Shown here piece after piece: positions 40,154 to 49,064 of a DNA stretch of 64,000 bases. A program made the translations under genes and the position numbers. Below the pieces are notes generated by a model. The model was given only the letters and a program-made list of their open reading frames with translations, was not told the origin of the DNA and made no database searches. Within the stretch, counting starts at the first letter, position 1; each line of letters begins with the position of its first letter. Origin of the DNA: Sphingomonas gellani (lineage in GTDB: Bacteria > Pseudomonadota > Alphaproteobacteria > Sphingomonadales > Sphingomonadaceae); assembly GCF_900110035.1 (NCBI RefSeq), contig NZ_FOCF01000001.1, forward strand, positions 186,001-250,000, written 5' to 3'.

Positions 40154-41608
40154 TTAGCGGAACGGCGGCTCGTCGAACGCGCGCAGCTTGCGGCTGTGCA
40201 GTTTGGCGCCTTCCTGCCGGAGTTGCTCGCACGCCTCGATGCCGATGCGCATGTGCTCGCTGATCGCGCGTTCGTAGAAGCGGTTGGCCTGTCCCGGCAG
40301 CTTGATCTCGCCATGCAGCGGCTTGTCCGACACGCACAGCAGCGTTCCGTATGGGACACGGAAGCGATAGCCCTGCGCCGCGATGGTGGCCGATTCCATG
40401 TCGATGCCCACCGCGCGCGACAGGGAAAAGCGCAGCGCCGATTGGGAATAGCGCAATTCCCAGTTGCGATCGTCGGTCGTGACGATGGTGCCGGTGCGCA
40501 GGCGACGCTTCAGCTCCTCCCCCGACTGGCCCGACACGATCTCTGCCGCGCGCGCCATCGCCACCTGCACTTCCGCGATCGCGGGGACAGGGATCTCGGG
40601 CGGCAGAACGTCGTCCAGCACATGGTCGTCGCGCAGATAGGCGTGGGCGAGGACATAGTCGCCGATACGCTGGCTGGGGCGGAGGCCGCCGCAATGGCCG
40701 ATCATCAACCACGCCTCGGGCCGGACCACCGCCAGATGGTCGCAGATCGTCTTCGCGTTGGACGGGCCGACACCGATGTTGACCAGCGTGATCCCGGTAC
40801 GATCCGGCGCCATCAGGTGATAGGCGGGCATCTGGTGCCGCCGCCACGCGCTGTCGGTGACGACGCGGTCCGGATCGTCGCCCGCCTGCATCATCACGCC
40901 GCCTGCGCCCGATACGGCGGTGAAGCGGCTGGGGTTGCCGTCCGGGTCCGGCCCCAGCTGCCCAACCGCCCAGCGGACGAACTCGTCGACATAGCGGTGG
41001 TAGTTGGTGAACAGCACGTAGCGCTGCGTGTGTTCGGCCGGCGTGCCGGTATAGTGACGCAGGCGCGCCAGGCTGAAGTCGGTGCGCAGCGCGTCGAACA
41101 GCGCGAGCGGACGCATCGTGTCGGGCGACAGCCAGCGCCCGTCCGCGATCTCGTCACCGATGTTCGCCAGTTCGGTCGCGGGGAAGAAGCGGGCAAGCTC
41201 GCTGGCCGACACCTCGTCCAGGCTGAGCGCGTGACCCGGATCCAGGACATAGGGGAACGGGATTTCCTGCCGTCCGGGAACGGCCTGAACCTCCACGTCG
41301 TAATCCTCGATCAGCAGCGTCAGCTGTTCGGTCAGATAGTCGGCGAACAGGTCCGGCTTGGTCACGCTGATGCGATAGGTGCCGGGTGTGCTCAGCCGGC
41401 CGAACGAGCGCGCGGGAACCGGGCGCGCATCCTCTCCACCGCGATAGGTGAGCAGGATTTCGGGATAAGCGAAGCTGCCGTCGTGACGCGCCTGCGGATC
41501 GGGGCGGCGCCCCTCGGTTGCATAAGCGGTCAGGGCCGTCTGAAGTCGCTCGACGGACGCGCGGTAAAGGCGGTTCAGCTCCGCCACGATGATGGAAGCT
41601 CTGGTCAT
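40154..41608 (-). CDS. amn: AMP nucleosidase
   Basis: The 484-residue enzyme hydrolyses AMP to adenine and ribose 5-phosphate. The N-terminal AMP nucleosidase-specific domain (VERLQTALTAY through LTYRGG and RLSTPGTYRISVTKP) is followed by the purine nucleosidase fold with LVNIGVGPSNAKTICDHL, MIGHCGGLRPSQRIGDYVLA and the ribose-binding GIDMESATIAAQGYRF. The ATG at 41608 gives the usual length. It lies 82 bp after the peroxiredoxin gene. Confidence 0.94.
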   Translation of the reverse strand: MTRASIIVAELNRLYRASVERLQTALTAYATEGRRPDPQARHDGSFAYPEILLTYRGGEDARPVPARSFGRLSTPGTYRISVTKPDLFADYLTEQLTLLIEDYDVEVQAVPGRQEIPFPYVLDPGHALSLDEVSASELARFFPATELANIGDEIADGRWLSPDTMRPLALFDALRTDFSLARLRHYTGTPAEHTQRYVLFTNYHRYVDEFVRWAVGQLGPDPDGNPSRFTAVSGAGGVMMQAGDDPDRVVTDSAWRRHQMPAYHLMAPDRTGITLVNIGVGPSNAKTICDHLAVVRPEAWLMIGHCGGLRPSQRIGDYVLAHAYLRDDHVLDDVLPPEIPVPAIAEVQVAMARAAEIVSGQSGEELKRRLRTGTIVTTDDRNWELRYSQSALRFSLSRAVGIDMESATIAAQGYRFRVPYGTLLCVSDKPLHGEIKLPGQANRFYERAISEHMRIGIEACEQLRQEGAKLHSRKLRAFDEPPFR

Positions 41609-41690
41609 CGGCCAGTGTTTAGCGCCAGCGGCCCGAGTGGCAAGGGCGGGTGCCGGCACGCAGCCGCGTCGCCCGCCCTCGCGACATTAC

Positions 41691-42170
41691 TCAGAGCTGA
41701 TCGAGCAGATAGTCGGCCGAGGACACCTTGAACGCGCCGGGTTCCTCAACGTGCAACTGCTTCACCACGCCGTCCTCCACGACCATAGCGTAACGCTGGC
41801 TGCGCTGGCCCATGCCGAACTTGCTGGCGTCGAAATCCAGCCCGAGCGCGCGGGCGAACTCCCCGTTGCCGTCGGCGAGCATGGTGACGCCGTCGGCACC
41901 GTTGGCCTTGCCCCAGGCGGACAGGACGAACGCGTCGTTGACTGCGGTGCACGCGATCTCGTCGACGCCCTTCGCCTTCAACGCGTCCGCCTTTTCAACG
42001 AAGCCGGGCAGGTGGCGGGCGGAACATGTCGGCGTATAGGCGCCGGGCAAAGCGAACAGGGCGACCGTCTTGCCGGCGAAGAAGCTGTCCGCCTGGACCT
42101 GTTCCGGTCCGCCATCGGTCATCGTGACCAACGTGGCGTTGGGCAGGCGCTCTCCGACGCTGATGGTCAT
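41691..42170 (-). CDS. Peroxiredoxin (Prx5-type)
   Basis: The 159-residue thiol peroxidase reduces hydrogen peroxide and organic peroxides. The peroxidatic Cys49 lies in LPGAYTPTCSARHLPG, the signature of the PrxV/AhpE-like hybrid group. A further Cys is in EIACTAVNDAFVLSAWG. ATG 42170 is used with AAAGGAGA 7 bp upstream; a TTG at 42176 in the same frame is too close to it. It is divergent from the YqgE gene, 110 bp away. Confidence 0.93.
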   Translation of the reverse strand: MTISVGERLPNATLVTMTDGGPEQVQADSFFAGKTVALFALPGAYTPTCSARHLPGFVEKADALKAKGVDEIACTAVNDAFVLSAWGKANGADGVTMLADGNGEFARALGLDFDASKFGMGQRSQRYAMVVEDGVVKQLHVEEPGAFKVSSADYLLDQL

Positions 42171-42280
42171 GGGCAATCTCCTTTGATGCGGCGCATGGAA
42201 TGGTCGCGTGCGACTCTGAAGTGAGAGGGTTCGTTTTTCAAGCGTGGCGGTGGCGAAGGTCAGTGCCTATCTCATTGCCC

Positions 42281-42841
42281 ATGCAAGCCCCTGCCTTCAT
42301 GATTGGCCAGATCCTGCTCGCCATGCCCGGTATCGGTGATCCCCGGTTCGAGCATGCCGTCATCGCCATGTGTTCGCACGATGAGCGTGGAGCTTTGGGC
42401 GTCGGACTGGGCGCTACGGTCGAGGGGCTGGGCTTTCACGACCTGCTCGACAGTTTCCAGATCGATCATGGCGATGTCGCGAACGTGCCGGTGCATTTCG
42501 GTGGACCGGTCGAGTCGCGCAGGGGCTTCGTATTGCACAGCCGCGATTGGAGCGGCGTGGACACCGTGGACGTGGCGGGGCGCTGGGCCTTGTCAACGAC
42601 GGTCGACGTGCTGCGGGCGATCGCGGCGGGTGAGGGTCCGCGCCGCTGGACCGTCTCGCTGGGCTACGCCGGCTGGGGCGAGGGACAGCTGGAGGGCGAG
42701 TTGTCGCGGCCCGGCTGGTTCAATGTCGCGGGCGACGACGCTCTGTTGTTCGACGCGGTGGCCGACGAGCGCTGGGCTCGCGGGTTCGCGTCGGCGGGCA
42801 TCGATCCCCGCCTGCTGGTGGCTGGGGCCGGCACCGCCTGA
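42281..42841 (+). CDS. YqgE/AlgH family protein
   Basis: The 186-residue product fits the YqgE/AlgH family: GQILLAMPGIGDPRFEHAVI at the start, VPVHFGGPVESRRGFVLHS in the middle and SLGYAGWGEGQLEGEL near the end. The family has a known fold but no confirmed biochemical role. The ATG at 42281 lies before the conserved start; no ribosome-binding site is evident. The stop is 4 bp before a perfect inverted repeat that precedes ahcY. Confidence 0.88.
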   Translation: MQAPAFMIGQILLAMPGIGDPRFEHAVIAMCSHDERGALGVGLGATVEGLGFHDLLDSFQIDHGDVANVPVHFGGPVESRRGFVLHSRDWSGVDTVDVAGRWALSTTVDVLRAIAAGEGPRRWTVSLGYAGWGEGQLEGELSRPGWFNVAGDDALLFDAVADERWARGFASAGIDPRLLVAGAGTA

Positions 42842-42845
42842 GCTC

Positions 42846-42865
42846 ATATAAAGAAACCTTTATAT
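42846..42865. promoter_or_regulatory. Perfect palindromic operator upstream of ahcY
   Basis: ATATAAAG at 42846-42853 and CTTTATAT at 42858-42865 form an 8-bp perfect dyad around AAAC in an otherwise very GC-rich region. ArsR-family regulators of the methionine cycle (SahR type) are known to bind similar ATATnAAG-type palindromes near ahcY and met genes. I therefore read it as an operator for S-adenosylhomocysteine- or SAM-responsive control. The regulator is not in the window. Confidence 0.6.
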
Positions 42866-42955
42866 TTGCGTGGCGGCGCGGGAGCGGGTAAGGGGCGCCG
42901 CATCCGGCACGGGCGTGCGGCCCGCCGATCATTCGAAGTTTCAGGAGCTATGCCC

Positions 42956-44389
42956 GTGGCCACCGCTCTCGCGCCGAACACCAACGGCTCGCAGCATGAT
43001 TATGCGATCAAGGATATCAGCCTGGCCGATTTTGGTCGCGCCGAGATCAAGATCGCGGAAACCGAGATGCCGGGCTTGATGGCGCTGCGCGAGGAGTTCG
43101 GTGCGTCGCAGCCGCTGAAGGGCGCGCGCATCACCGGCTCGCTGCACATGACCATCCAGACCGCTGTGCTGATCGAGACGCTGACCGCGCTCGGCGCCGA
43201 TGTGCGCTGGGCGACCTGCAACATCTTTTCGACCCAGGACCATGCCGCCGCCGCCATTGCCGCGACGGGCGTGCCGGTGTTCGCGATCAAGGGTGAGAGC
43301 CTGGCGGATTACTGGGACTATGTCGGCGACATCTTCTCGTGGGATAACGGTGTCGAGGGTCAGACCGCGAACATCATCCTCGACGATGGCGGTGACGCCA
43401 CCATGTTCGCGCTGTGGGGCGCGAAGCTGGAAGCCGGGCAGAGCTTCGGAGAGCCGGAGAACGAAGAGGAAGTCGAGTTCCAGCGCGCGCTGAAGGCGTT
43501 CATCGCCAAGAAGCCCGGTTACCTGACCGAAACGGTCAAGAACCTGAAGGGCGTGTCGGAGGAAACGACCACCGGCGTGCATCGCCTGTACGAGATCGCG
43601 AAGAAGGGCGAGCTGCCGTTCCCGGCGATCAACGTCAACGACTCGGTCACCAAGTCGAAGTTCGACAACCTGTACGGCTGCAAGGAGTCGCTGGTCGACG
43701 CGATCCGTCGCGCCACCGACGTCATGCTGGCGGGCAAGGTCGCCGCGGTCGCCGGTTTCGGTGACGTGGGCAAGGGCTCGGCCCAGTCGCTCCGCAACGG
43801 CGGTGCGCGTGTGCTCGTGACCGAAATCGACCCGATCTGCGCGCTGCAGGCGGCGATGGAAGGGTTCGAGGTCGTGACGATGGACGAGGCCGTGAAGCGC
43901 GCCGACATCTTCGTCACCGCGACGGGCAATGCCGACGTCATCACCGCCGATCACATGAAGGCGATGAAGCCCATGTCGATCGTCTGCAACATCGGTCACT
44001 TCGACAGCGAGATCCAGATTGCCGCCTTGTCGAACTACAAGTGGACCGAGGTGAAGCCCGGCACCGACCTGGTCGAGTTCCCGGACGGCAAGCAGATCAT
44101 CGTGCTGGCCAAGGGTCGGCTGGTGAACCTGGGTTGCGCGACCGGTCACCCCAGCTTCGTGATGTCGGCCAGCTTCACTAATCAGACGCTGGCCCAGATC
44201 GAGCTGTGGACCAAGGGCGAGAACTACAAGAACGACGTGTACGTCCTGCCCAAGCATCTGGACGAGAAAGTGGCCGCGCTCCACCTGGAGAAGCTGGGCG
44301 TGCAGCTGTCCAAGCTGTCCGAGAAGCAGGCCAAGTATATCGGCGTGCCGGTGGCCGGCCCGTTCAAGCCGGACCACTACCGCTACTAA
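42956..44389 (+). CDS. ahcY: Adenosylhomocysteinase
   Basis: The 477-residue enzyme splits S-adenosylhomocysteine into homocysteine and adenosine and so keeps methylation going. Conserved blocks are [21 protein letters not shown], the NAD-binding [42 protein letters not shown] and the C-terminal KPDHYRY. The GTG at 42956 is favoured because AGGAG lies 8 bp before it; an ATG at 42950 is only 2 bp from the same sequence. A hairpin terminator follows. Confidence 0.97.
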   Translation: MATALAPNTNGSQHDYAIKDISLADFGRAEIKIAETEMPGLMALREEFGASQPLKGARITGSLHMTIQTAVLIETLTALGADVRWATCNIFSTQDHAAAAIAATGVPVFAIKGESLADYWDYVGDIFSWDNGVEGQTANIILDDGGDATMFALWGAKLEAGQSFGEPENEEEVEFQRALKAFIAKKPGYLTETVKNLKGVSEETTTGVHRLYEIAKKGELPFPAINVNDSVTKSKFDNLYGCKESLVDAIRRATDVMLAGKVAAVAGFGDVGKGSAQSLRNGGARVLVTEIDPICALQAAMEGFEVVTMDEAVKRADIFVTATGNADVITADHMKAMKPMSIVCNIGHFDSEIQIAALSNYKWTEVKPGTDLVEFPDGKQIIVLAKGRLVNLGCATGHPSFVMSASFTNQTLAQIELWTKGENYKNDVYVLPKHLDEKVAALHLEKLGVQLSKLSEKQAKYIGVPVAGPFKPDHYRY

Positions 44390-44423
44390 GAGCCGTCGGG
44401 GGGCCAAAGCTTCCGCCGCGATC

Positions 44424-44461
44424 ACGGGCGCTCCGGTCGAACGGGGCGCCCGTTGTCTTTT
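44424..44461 (+). terminator. Rho-independent terminator after ahcY
   Basis: ACGGGCGCTCC at 44424-44434 pairs with GGGGCGCCCGT at 44443-44453 over 11 bp with one G-U pair. The T-rich tail TGTCTTTT follows immediately. Confidence 0.85.
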
Positions 44462-44558
44462 GGGGGCCAATAAAAAGACTGACGTCAGGCCAATTCCCCT
44501 TCACGCCCGGCTGTTCTAGACAGACCCAGATGACCGCTTCGCGCCGCGTGCCACAGCC

Positions 44559-46910
44559 ATGATCGTTCTGAAGACGGGCGCCGCCGTCCTGGCGGGTGCG
44601 ATCCTGCTGGTGCTGGTGGTCGCATCGGTCGTGTTTCTGTTCCGCGGGCTCAGGGTGCGGGCGCACCTGGCGGCGGTGGAGACGGAGAACGGGCGGTTGC
44701 GCGCGGTGCTGCAATCCGCGCCCGCCCTGTCGATGGTGATTCATGCCGACGGCCGGCTCGACATGCCGCAACGCATGGCCGACTGGCTGGGCCTGCCCAA
44801 GTCGCCACCGTTCCTGGCCGAACTGGCGGCGGGCGAAAGGGGGCTGTTGCCGGACGAAGCGGCAGGGCTGGCGGCGGACGTGAACGCGGCGCAGCGCGCC
44901 GGGCGTGCCTTTGTGCGTGCGGTGCGGCCGCTGGGGTCTAGCAAGGCGATCACGCTGCGCGGCGCGCGGGCGCCGACCGGGGCTGGATCGCCGGGCACGG
45001 TGATCGTCTGGGCGTTCGACGCCACCGACTCCGAGGCGGAGATCGCGCGGCTGCGCAGCGAGGGGTCGCGCCTGGGAGCAGCCTTCGAGGCGTTGACCGG
45101 GCTGATCGAGGCGGCGCCGTTGCCGATGTGGTATCGCGGCCCCGACCTGCGGCTGTCGATGGTCAATTCGGCCTATGTCGCCGCGGTGGACGGGCGCGAC
45201 GCCGCCGATGTGGTGTCGCGCGGAATCGAGTTGATCGAGGGCTCGGATCGCGGCGGGCCGCTGGCCGGCGCGGCGACGGCGCGCGACGCGGCGCGGCCGC
45301 ACGAACAGGTGGTGCCTGCCACGATCGGCGGCGCGCGCCGATCGTTGCGGCTGTACGACGTGCCGCTGCCGACCGGTGGGGTCGCGGGGTTCGCGGTCGA
45401 TATCGAGGATCTGGAGCAGTCGCGCACCAGCTATCGTCGCTTCGCCGAGGCGCAGCGGGCGATGCTGGACCGGTTGTCGGCCGGCGTTGCGCAATTCGGG
45501 CCGGACCGCGCGCTGACGTTTTGCAATCAACCGTTCCGCCGCATGTTCGCGATGCGTACCGAGTGGCTCGCCGACCGCCCGGAGTTCGAGCGCGTGCTGG
45601 AGCGGATGCGCGAGGCGAACCGCGTGCCAGAGGTGCGGGACTTTCCGGGGTGGAAGCTGGAGCGACGGGACTGGTTCACCCAGACCGATGGCGCGATCGA
45701 GGAAACCTGGCACCTGCCGGCCGGCGTGCATATCCGCGTCGTCGCGCAGCCGCTGCCCGATGGTGGCCTGTTGCTGATCTTCGAGGATCGGACGGAGCAG
45801 GTGCAGCTGGCCTCCGCGCGCGACACGCTGTTGCGGGTCCGTACCGCGACGTTCGACAATCTGTTCGAGGCGCTGGGCGTGTTCGCCGCGGACGGGCGGC
45901 TGCAGTTGTGGAACAACCGGTTCCGCGCGCTTTGGGGCTTCGAGGAGGAGTTCCTGGCCGGGCATCCGCGCGTCGACGCCTTTGCAGAGGTCGCTGCGTC
46001 GCGCCTGTCGATGCCGAGCCGGTCGTCGCTGATCCCCGAACTGGTCCGATCCGCCACCGCGGAGCGGCAACAGCGCGGCGGCCGCGTCGCCTTCGCCGAC
46101 GGACGCCATTTCGAATTCGCGGCGGTCCCATTGCCCGATGGCAATGCGCTGTTCACGATGCTGGATATCACCGACAGCCGGCGCGCGGAACAGGCGCTGC
46201 GCGATCGCGCGGAGGCTCTGGAGGCGGCGGACAAGGTCAAGACGCAGTTCGTCGCGAACATGAGCTACGAATTGCGCACACCGCTGACCTCGATCAGCGG
46301 CTTCGCGGAGATGCTGCACGGCGGCTATGCGGGGAAGCTGCCCAAAAAGGCGGACGGCTATGTCGAGGCGATCATCGATTCGGTCGAGCGGCTGGGCCTG
46401 CTGATCGACGACGTGCTGGACCTGACGGCCGGCGAGACCGGGCGAGAGATGGAGCGAACGCCGGTCGACGTCGCCGGGATGGCGCAGGCCGCGCATGAGA
46501 CGGTGCGCCCCGCCATCGCCCGGCGCAAGCTGGAGTTCGTGCTGGAACTCGCCCGGTCGACCGGGCGCGTCACCGGCGACGCAAAGCGCCTGAAGGAAGT
46601 GATGGAGCACCTGCTCCGCCAGGCGCTGGAGGGCACGCCGGAGGGTGGCCGCATCCTGCTGCACACAGATGGCAACGCGACGCATGCGCGCATCATCGTG
46701 TCCGACGACGGGCCGGGCATGGATGAGGACCAGGTGGCGCACGCGTTCGACCGGTTCGCGGAGCCGGGCATCACGCCGACGGGTGAGCGCGCGCTGGGCC
46801 TCGGCCTCCCCCTGGCGAAGCAGTTCGTCGAGGCACATGGCGGCACCATCAGCCTGGTGTCCCGGCCGGGCGACGGAACGCTGGTCACCGTCGAACTGCC
46901 CCGCCGATGA
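44559..46910 (+). CDS. divL: DivL-like sensor kinase with Tyr in place of the phospho-His
   Basis: The 783-residue product has an N-terminal membrane helix (residues about 8-30), several PAS-like domains (for example AAPLPMWYRGPDLRLSMVNSA and EALGVFAADGRLQLWNNRF) and a HisKA plus HATPase core. The H-box reads FVANMSYELRTPLTS, where Tyr570 stands in the position of the phosphorylated His, the mark of DivL in Caulobacter. The ATPase domain keeps DDGPGMDEDQ (G1) and ALGLGLPLAKQFVEAHGG (G2), but the usual N-box Asn is not obvious. DivL controls CckA and the CtrA pathway; ChpT of that pathway is encoded at 3822. The stop overlaps tsaE (ATGA). Confidence 0.85.
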   Translation: MIVLKTGAAVLAGAILLVLVVASVVFLFRGLRVRAHLAAVETENGRLRAVLQSAPALSMVIHADGRLDMPQRMADWLGLPKSPPFLAELAAGERGLLPDEAAGLAADVNAAQRAGRAFVRAVRPLGSSKAITLRGARAPTGAGSPGTVIVWAFDATDSEAEIARLRSEGSRLGAAFEALTGLIEAAPLPMWYRGPDLRLSMVNSAYVAAVDGRDAADVVSRGIELIEGSDRGGPLAGAATARDAARPHEQVVPATIGGARRSLRLYDVPLPTGGVAGFAVDIEDLEQSRTSYRRFAEAQRAMLDRLSAGVAQFGPDRALTFCNQPFRRMFAMRTEWLADRPEFERVLERMREANRVPEVRDFPGWKLERRDWFTQTDGAIEETWHLPAGVHIRVVAQPLPDGGLLLIFEDRTEQVQLASARDTLLRVRTATFDNLFEALGVFAADGRLQLWNNRFRALWGFEEEFLAGHPRVDAFAEVAASRLSMPSRSSLIPELVRSATAERQQRGGRVAFADGRHFEFAAVPLPDGNALFTMLDITDSRRAEQALRDRAEALEAADKVKTQFVANMSYELRTPLTSISGFAEMLHGGYAGKLPKKADGYVEAIIDSVERLGLLIDDVLDLTAGETGREMERTPVDVAGMAQAAHETVRPAIARRKLEFVLELARSTGRVTGDAKRLKEVMEHLLRQALEGTPEGGRILLHTDGNATHARIIVSDDGPGMDEDQVAHAFDRFAEPGITPTGERALGLGLPLAKQFVEAHGGTISLVSRPGDGTLVTVELPRR

Positions 46911-47347
46911 GGTTGGCCGATGCCGAGGCGACGGAGGCGTTCGGCCGCCGACTGGCGGCACGATTGCGGCCCGGCGATGTGGTGACGCTGTCCGGGCCGT
47001 TGGGCGCAGGCAAGACCAGCATCGCGCGGGCGGTGTTGTCCGCCCTGGGTCTGGAGGGCGAAGCGCCCAGCCCGAGCTTCGCGATCGTGCAGCCCTATGA
47101 CGTGCCAGAGGTGACCTTGCCGGTGCTGCACGTCGATCTTTATCGGCTGGACGCCGCAGACGAGGTGGACGAGCTTGGCCTGGACGAGGCGCGCATGGAC
47201 TCCGCTCTCCTGATCGAATGGCCGGAACGCGCCGGGGACGGCGCGTGGCCGGATGCGCTGGCGCTGCTTCTGTCGATCGAGCCGGACGGCGCGCGAGGCT
47301 TGACAGTGCGGGTGCCCCCCGCTTGGGAAAACCGATGGCCGACATGA
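46907..47347 (+). CDS. tsaE: tRNA t6A biosynthesis ATPase TsaE
   Basis: The 146-residue P-loop protein works with TsaB, TsaD and TsaC to make threonylcarbamoyladenosine at position 37 of tRNAs. Walker A is SGPLGAGKTSIARAVL. PSPSFAIVQPYDV with the switch residues, HVDLYRLDAADEVDELGLDE and LLIEWPERAG are the family blocks. It overlaps divL by 4 bp. The substrate nucleoside is the same one that MtaB (20954) modifies further. Confidence 0.93.
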   Translation: MRLADAEATEAFGRRLAARLRPGDVVTLSGPLGAGKTSIARAVLSALGLEGEAPSPSFAIVQPYDVPEVTLPVLHVDLYRLDAADEVDELGLDEARMDSALLIEWPERAGDGAWPDALALLLSIEPDGARGLTVRVPPAWENRWPT

Positions 47348-48312
47348 CCCCGCCGGCGGGTGCCGCCGGCTTCCTCGCCGCGCACGGATGGGCCGGCGCG
47401 CGCATCGATCCCCTGACCGGCGATGCGTCGTTTCGCCGGTATTTCCGAATCACGCAGGATGGGCGCAGCGCCATGCTGATGGATGCGCCCCCGCCGCGCG
47501 AGAACCCGCGCGCGTTTCTCGACATGGCGCAGTGGCTGGGTGAGCGGGGCTTTGCCGCGCCGCGCATCCATGCCGCCGATGCGGACGCCGGCCTGGTGCT
47601 GTTGCAGGATTTCGGCAACGACCGAATGCGCGAGGCGGCGGATGCGAACGAGGCGGCCGTGTTGCCGCTGTATGAATCGGCGGTGGACACGCTGGTGCAG
47701 TTGCGCACCCATGCGCCGGGCGCGCTGCAACCCTATGACCGCGCGTTCCTGCAACGCGAGGTCGGCCTGTTCGTCGAATGGTATTGCCCCGCCGTCAGTC
47801 TGTCGGTCGACTCGGATGGTTGGCATGCGGCCTGGGACGAGGTGCTGGGCCACGGATTGAGTGACGCGCCCGTGACCGTGCTGCGGGATTATCACGCTGA
47901 GAATCTGATGCTGCGCGGAACGGGCGAACCGTTGGGCCTGCTCGATTTCCAGGACGCGCTGGCGGGTCATCCGGCCTACGATCTCGTTTCCTTGCTTCAG
48001 GATGCCAGGCGCGACGTCGATCCAAACGTGGAGGAGGCGATGTTGGCGCGATATCTCGCCGCGACCGGGGACGGCGATGCGTTCATGCGCTCCTATCACG
48101 TGCTCGGTGCGCAGCGGAACGCGAAGGTGATCGGCCTCTTCACGCGCCTTTGGCAGCGGGATGGAAAGCCCCGCTATCCCACCATGTGCCCGCGCGTCTG
48201 GGCTTATCTGGAGCGCGATCTGTCCTTTCCGGTCCTGGCGCCGATCGAGGCGTGGATGGAGCGGAACGTGCCGCCCGAATTGCGCGGCGACCCCATGGTG
48301 CTGGCCGGATGA
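47344..48312 (+). CDS. amgK: N-acetylmuramate/N-acetylglucosamine kinase AmgK
   Basis: The 322-residue aminoglycoside-phosphotransferase-fold kinase is expected to phosphorylate N-acetylmuramic acid at C1. Family features are the ATP loop GDASFRRYFRI, LLQDFGNDRM, the catalytic VLRDYHAENLML (Asp and Asn) and GLLDFQDALAGHPAYDL. The ATG at 47344 overlaps the tsaE stop as ATGA; an ATG at 47335 in the same frame is an alternative. It overlaps murU by 4 bp, and the AmgK-MurU pair is a known peptidoglycan salvage route that bypasses fosfomycin-sensitive MurA. Confidence 0.88.
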   Translation: MTPPAGAAGFLAAHGWAGARIDPLTGDASFRRYFRITQDGRSAMLMDAPPPRENPRAFLDMAQWLGERGFAAPRIHAADADAGLVLLQDFGNDRMREAADANEAAVLPLYESAVDTLVQLRTHAPGALQPYDRAFLQREVGLFVEWYCPAVSLSVDSDGWHAAWDEVLGHGLSDAPVTVLRDYHAENLMLRGTGEPLGLLDFQDALAGHPAYDLVSLLQDARRDVDPNVEEAMLARYLAATGDGDAFMRSYHVLGAQRNAKVIGLFTRLWQRDGKPRYPTMCPRVWAYLERDLSFPVLAPIEAWMERNVPPELRGDPMVLAG

Positions 48313-49064
48313 GCCGACAACTCGCGATCCGACCCGATCCCGGCGGGCAGGTGCCACAGACCGCGATGGTGATGGCGGCAGGCCTGGGCAAGCGGATGCG
48401 TCCGCTGACGGCGACCCGGCCCAAGCCGCTGGTCGAGGTGGCGGGGAAGCCCTTGATCGACCATGTCATGGATCGGCTGCGCGCGTCCGGCATCCAGCGC
48501 GCGGTGGTCAACGTGCATTACCTGGCCGACGCGCTGGAGGCGCATCTGGCCGCCTGTTGTCCGGACATGGACATCGTCATCTCCGACGAGCGCGCCCGCT
48601 TGATGGAGACCGGGGGCGGCTTGATGCACGCGCGCCCGCTGCTGGGCGACGCGCCGCTGCTGGTGGTGAACAGCGACAATCTGTGGGTCGACGGCCCGGT
48701 GGATGCGATCCGGCTGCTCGCATCGCGCTGGAACGACGCGACGATGGATGTGCTGCTGCTGCTCGTGCCGCTGGCACGGGCGAACAACCATCGCGGACAG
48801 GGCGATTTCCACCTCGGCCCAGATGGGCGGATCACGCGGCGGCGTGGTGCCGGGCGCGTGGCGCCGTTCGTCTATACCGGCATACAGATCCTGCACCCGC
48901 GCATCCTCGTCGATGCGCCCGAGGGGCCCTTCTCCACCAACCTGTTCTGGGATCGCGCGATCGAGGCTGGGCGGGCGTTCGGTATGGTGCATCAGGGCCT
49001 GTGGTTCGACGTCGGTACGCCGGCCGCCATCCCCGCGACGGAGGCGATGCTGGACGATGGCTGA
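48309..49064 (+). CDS. murU: N-acetylmuramate 1-phosphate uridylyltransferase MurU
   Basis: The 251-residue nucleotidyltransferase converts MurNAc 1-phosphate and UTP to UDP-MurNAc. The signature TAMVMAAGLGKRMRPLT with RPKPLVEVAGKPLID is clear, with METGGGLMHARPLLG and the metal-binding VVNSDNLWVDG. It follows amgK with a 4-bp overlap and itself overlaps addB by 8 bp. Context and family together make MurU more likely than a generic sugar-1-phosphate nucleotidyltransferase. Confidence 0.88.
   Translation: MSRQLAIRPDPGGQVPQTAMVMAAGLGKRMRPLTATRPKPLVEVAGKPLIDHVMDRLRASGIQRAVVNVHYLADALEAHLAACCPDMDIVISDERARLMETGGGLMHARPLLGDAPLLVVNSDNLWVDGPVDAIRLLASRWNDATMDVLLLLVPLARANNHRGQGDFHLGPDGRITRRRGAGRVAPFVYTGIQILHPRILVDAPEGPFSTNLFWDRAIEAGRAFGMVHQGLWFDVGTPAAIPATEAMLDDG

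Noticed and set aside
44364..47708. 1114-codon open frame opposite divL, tsaE and amgK
   Set aside because: Same mirror effect as above; no domain can be recognised and the plus-strand genes are certain.
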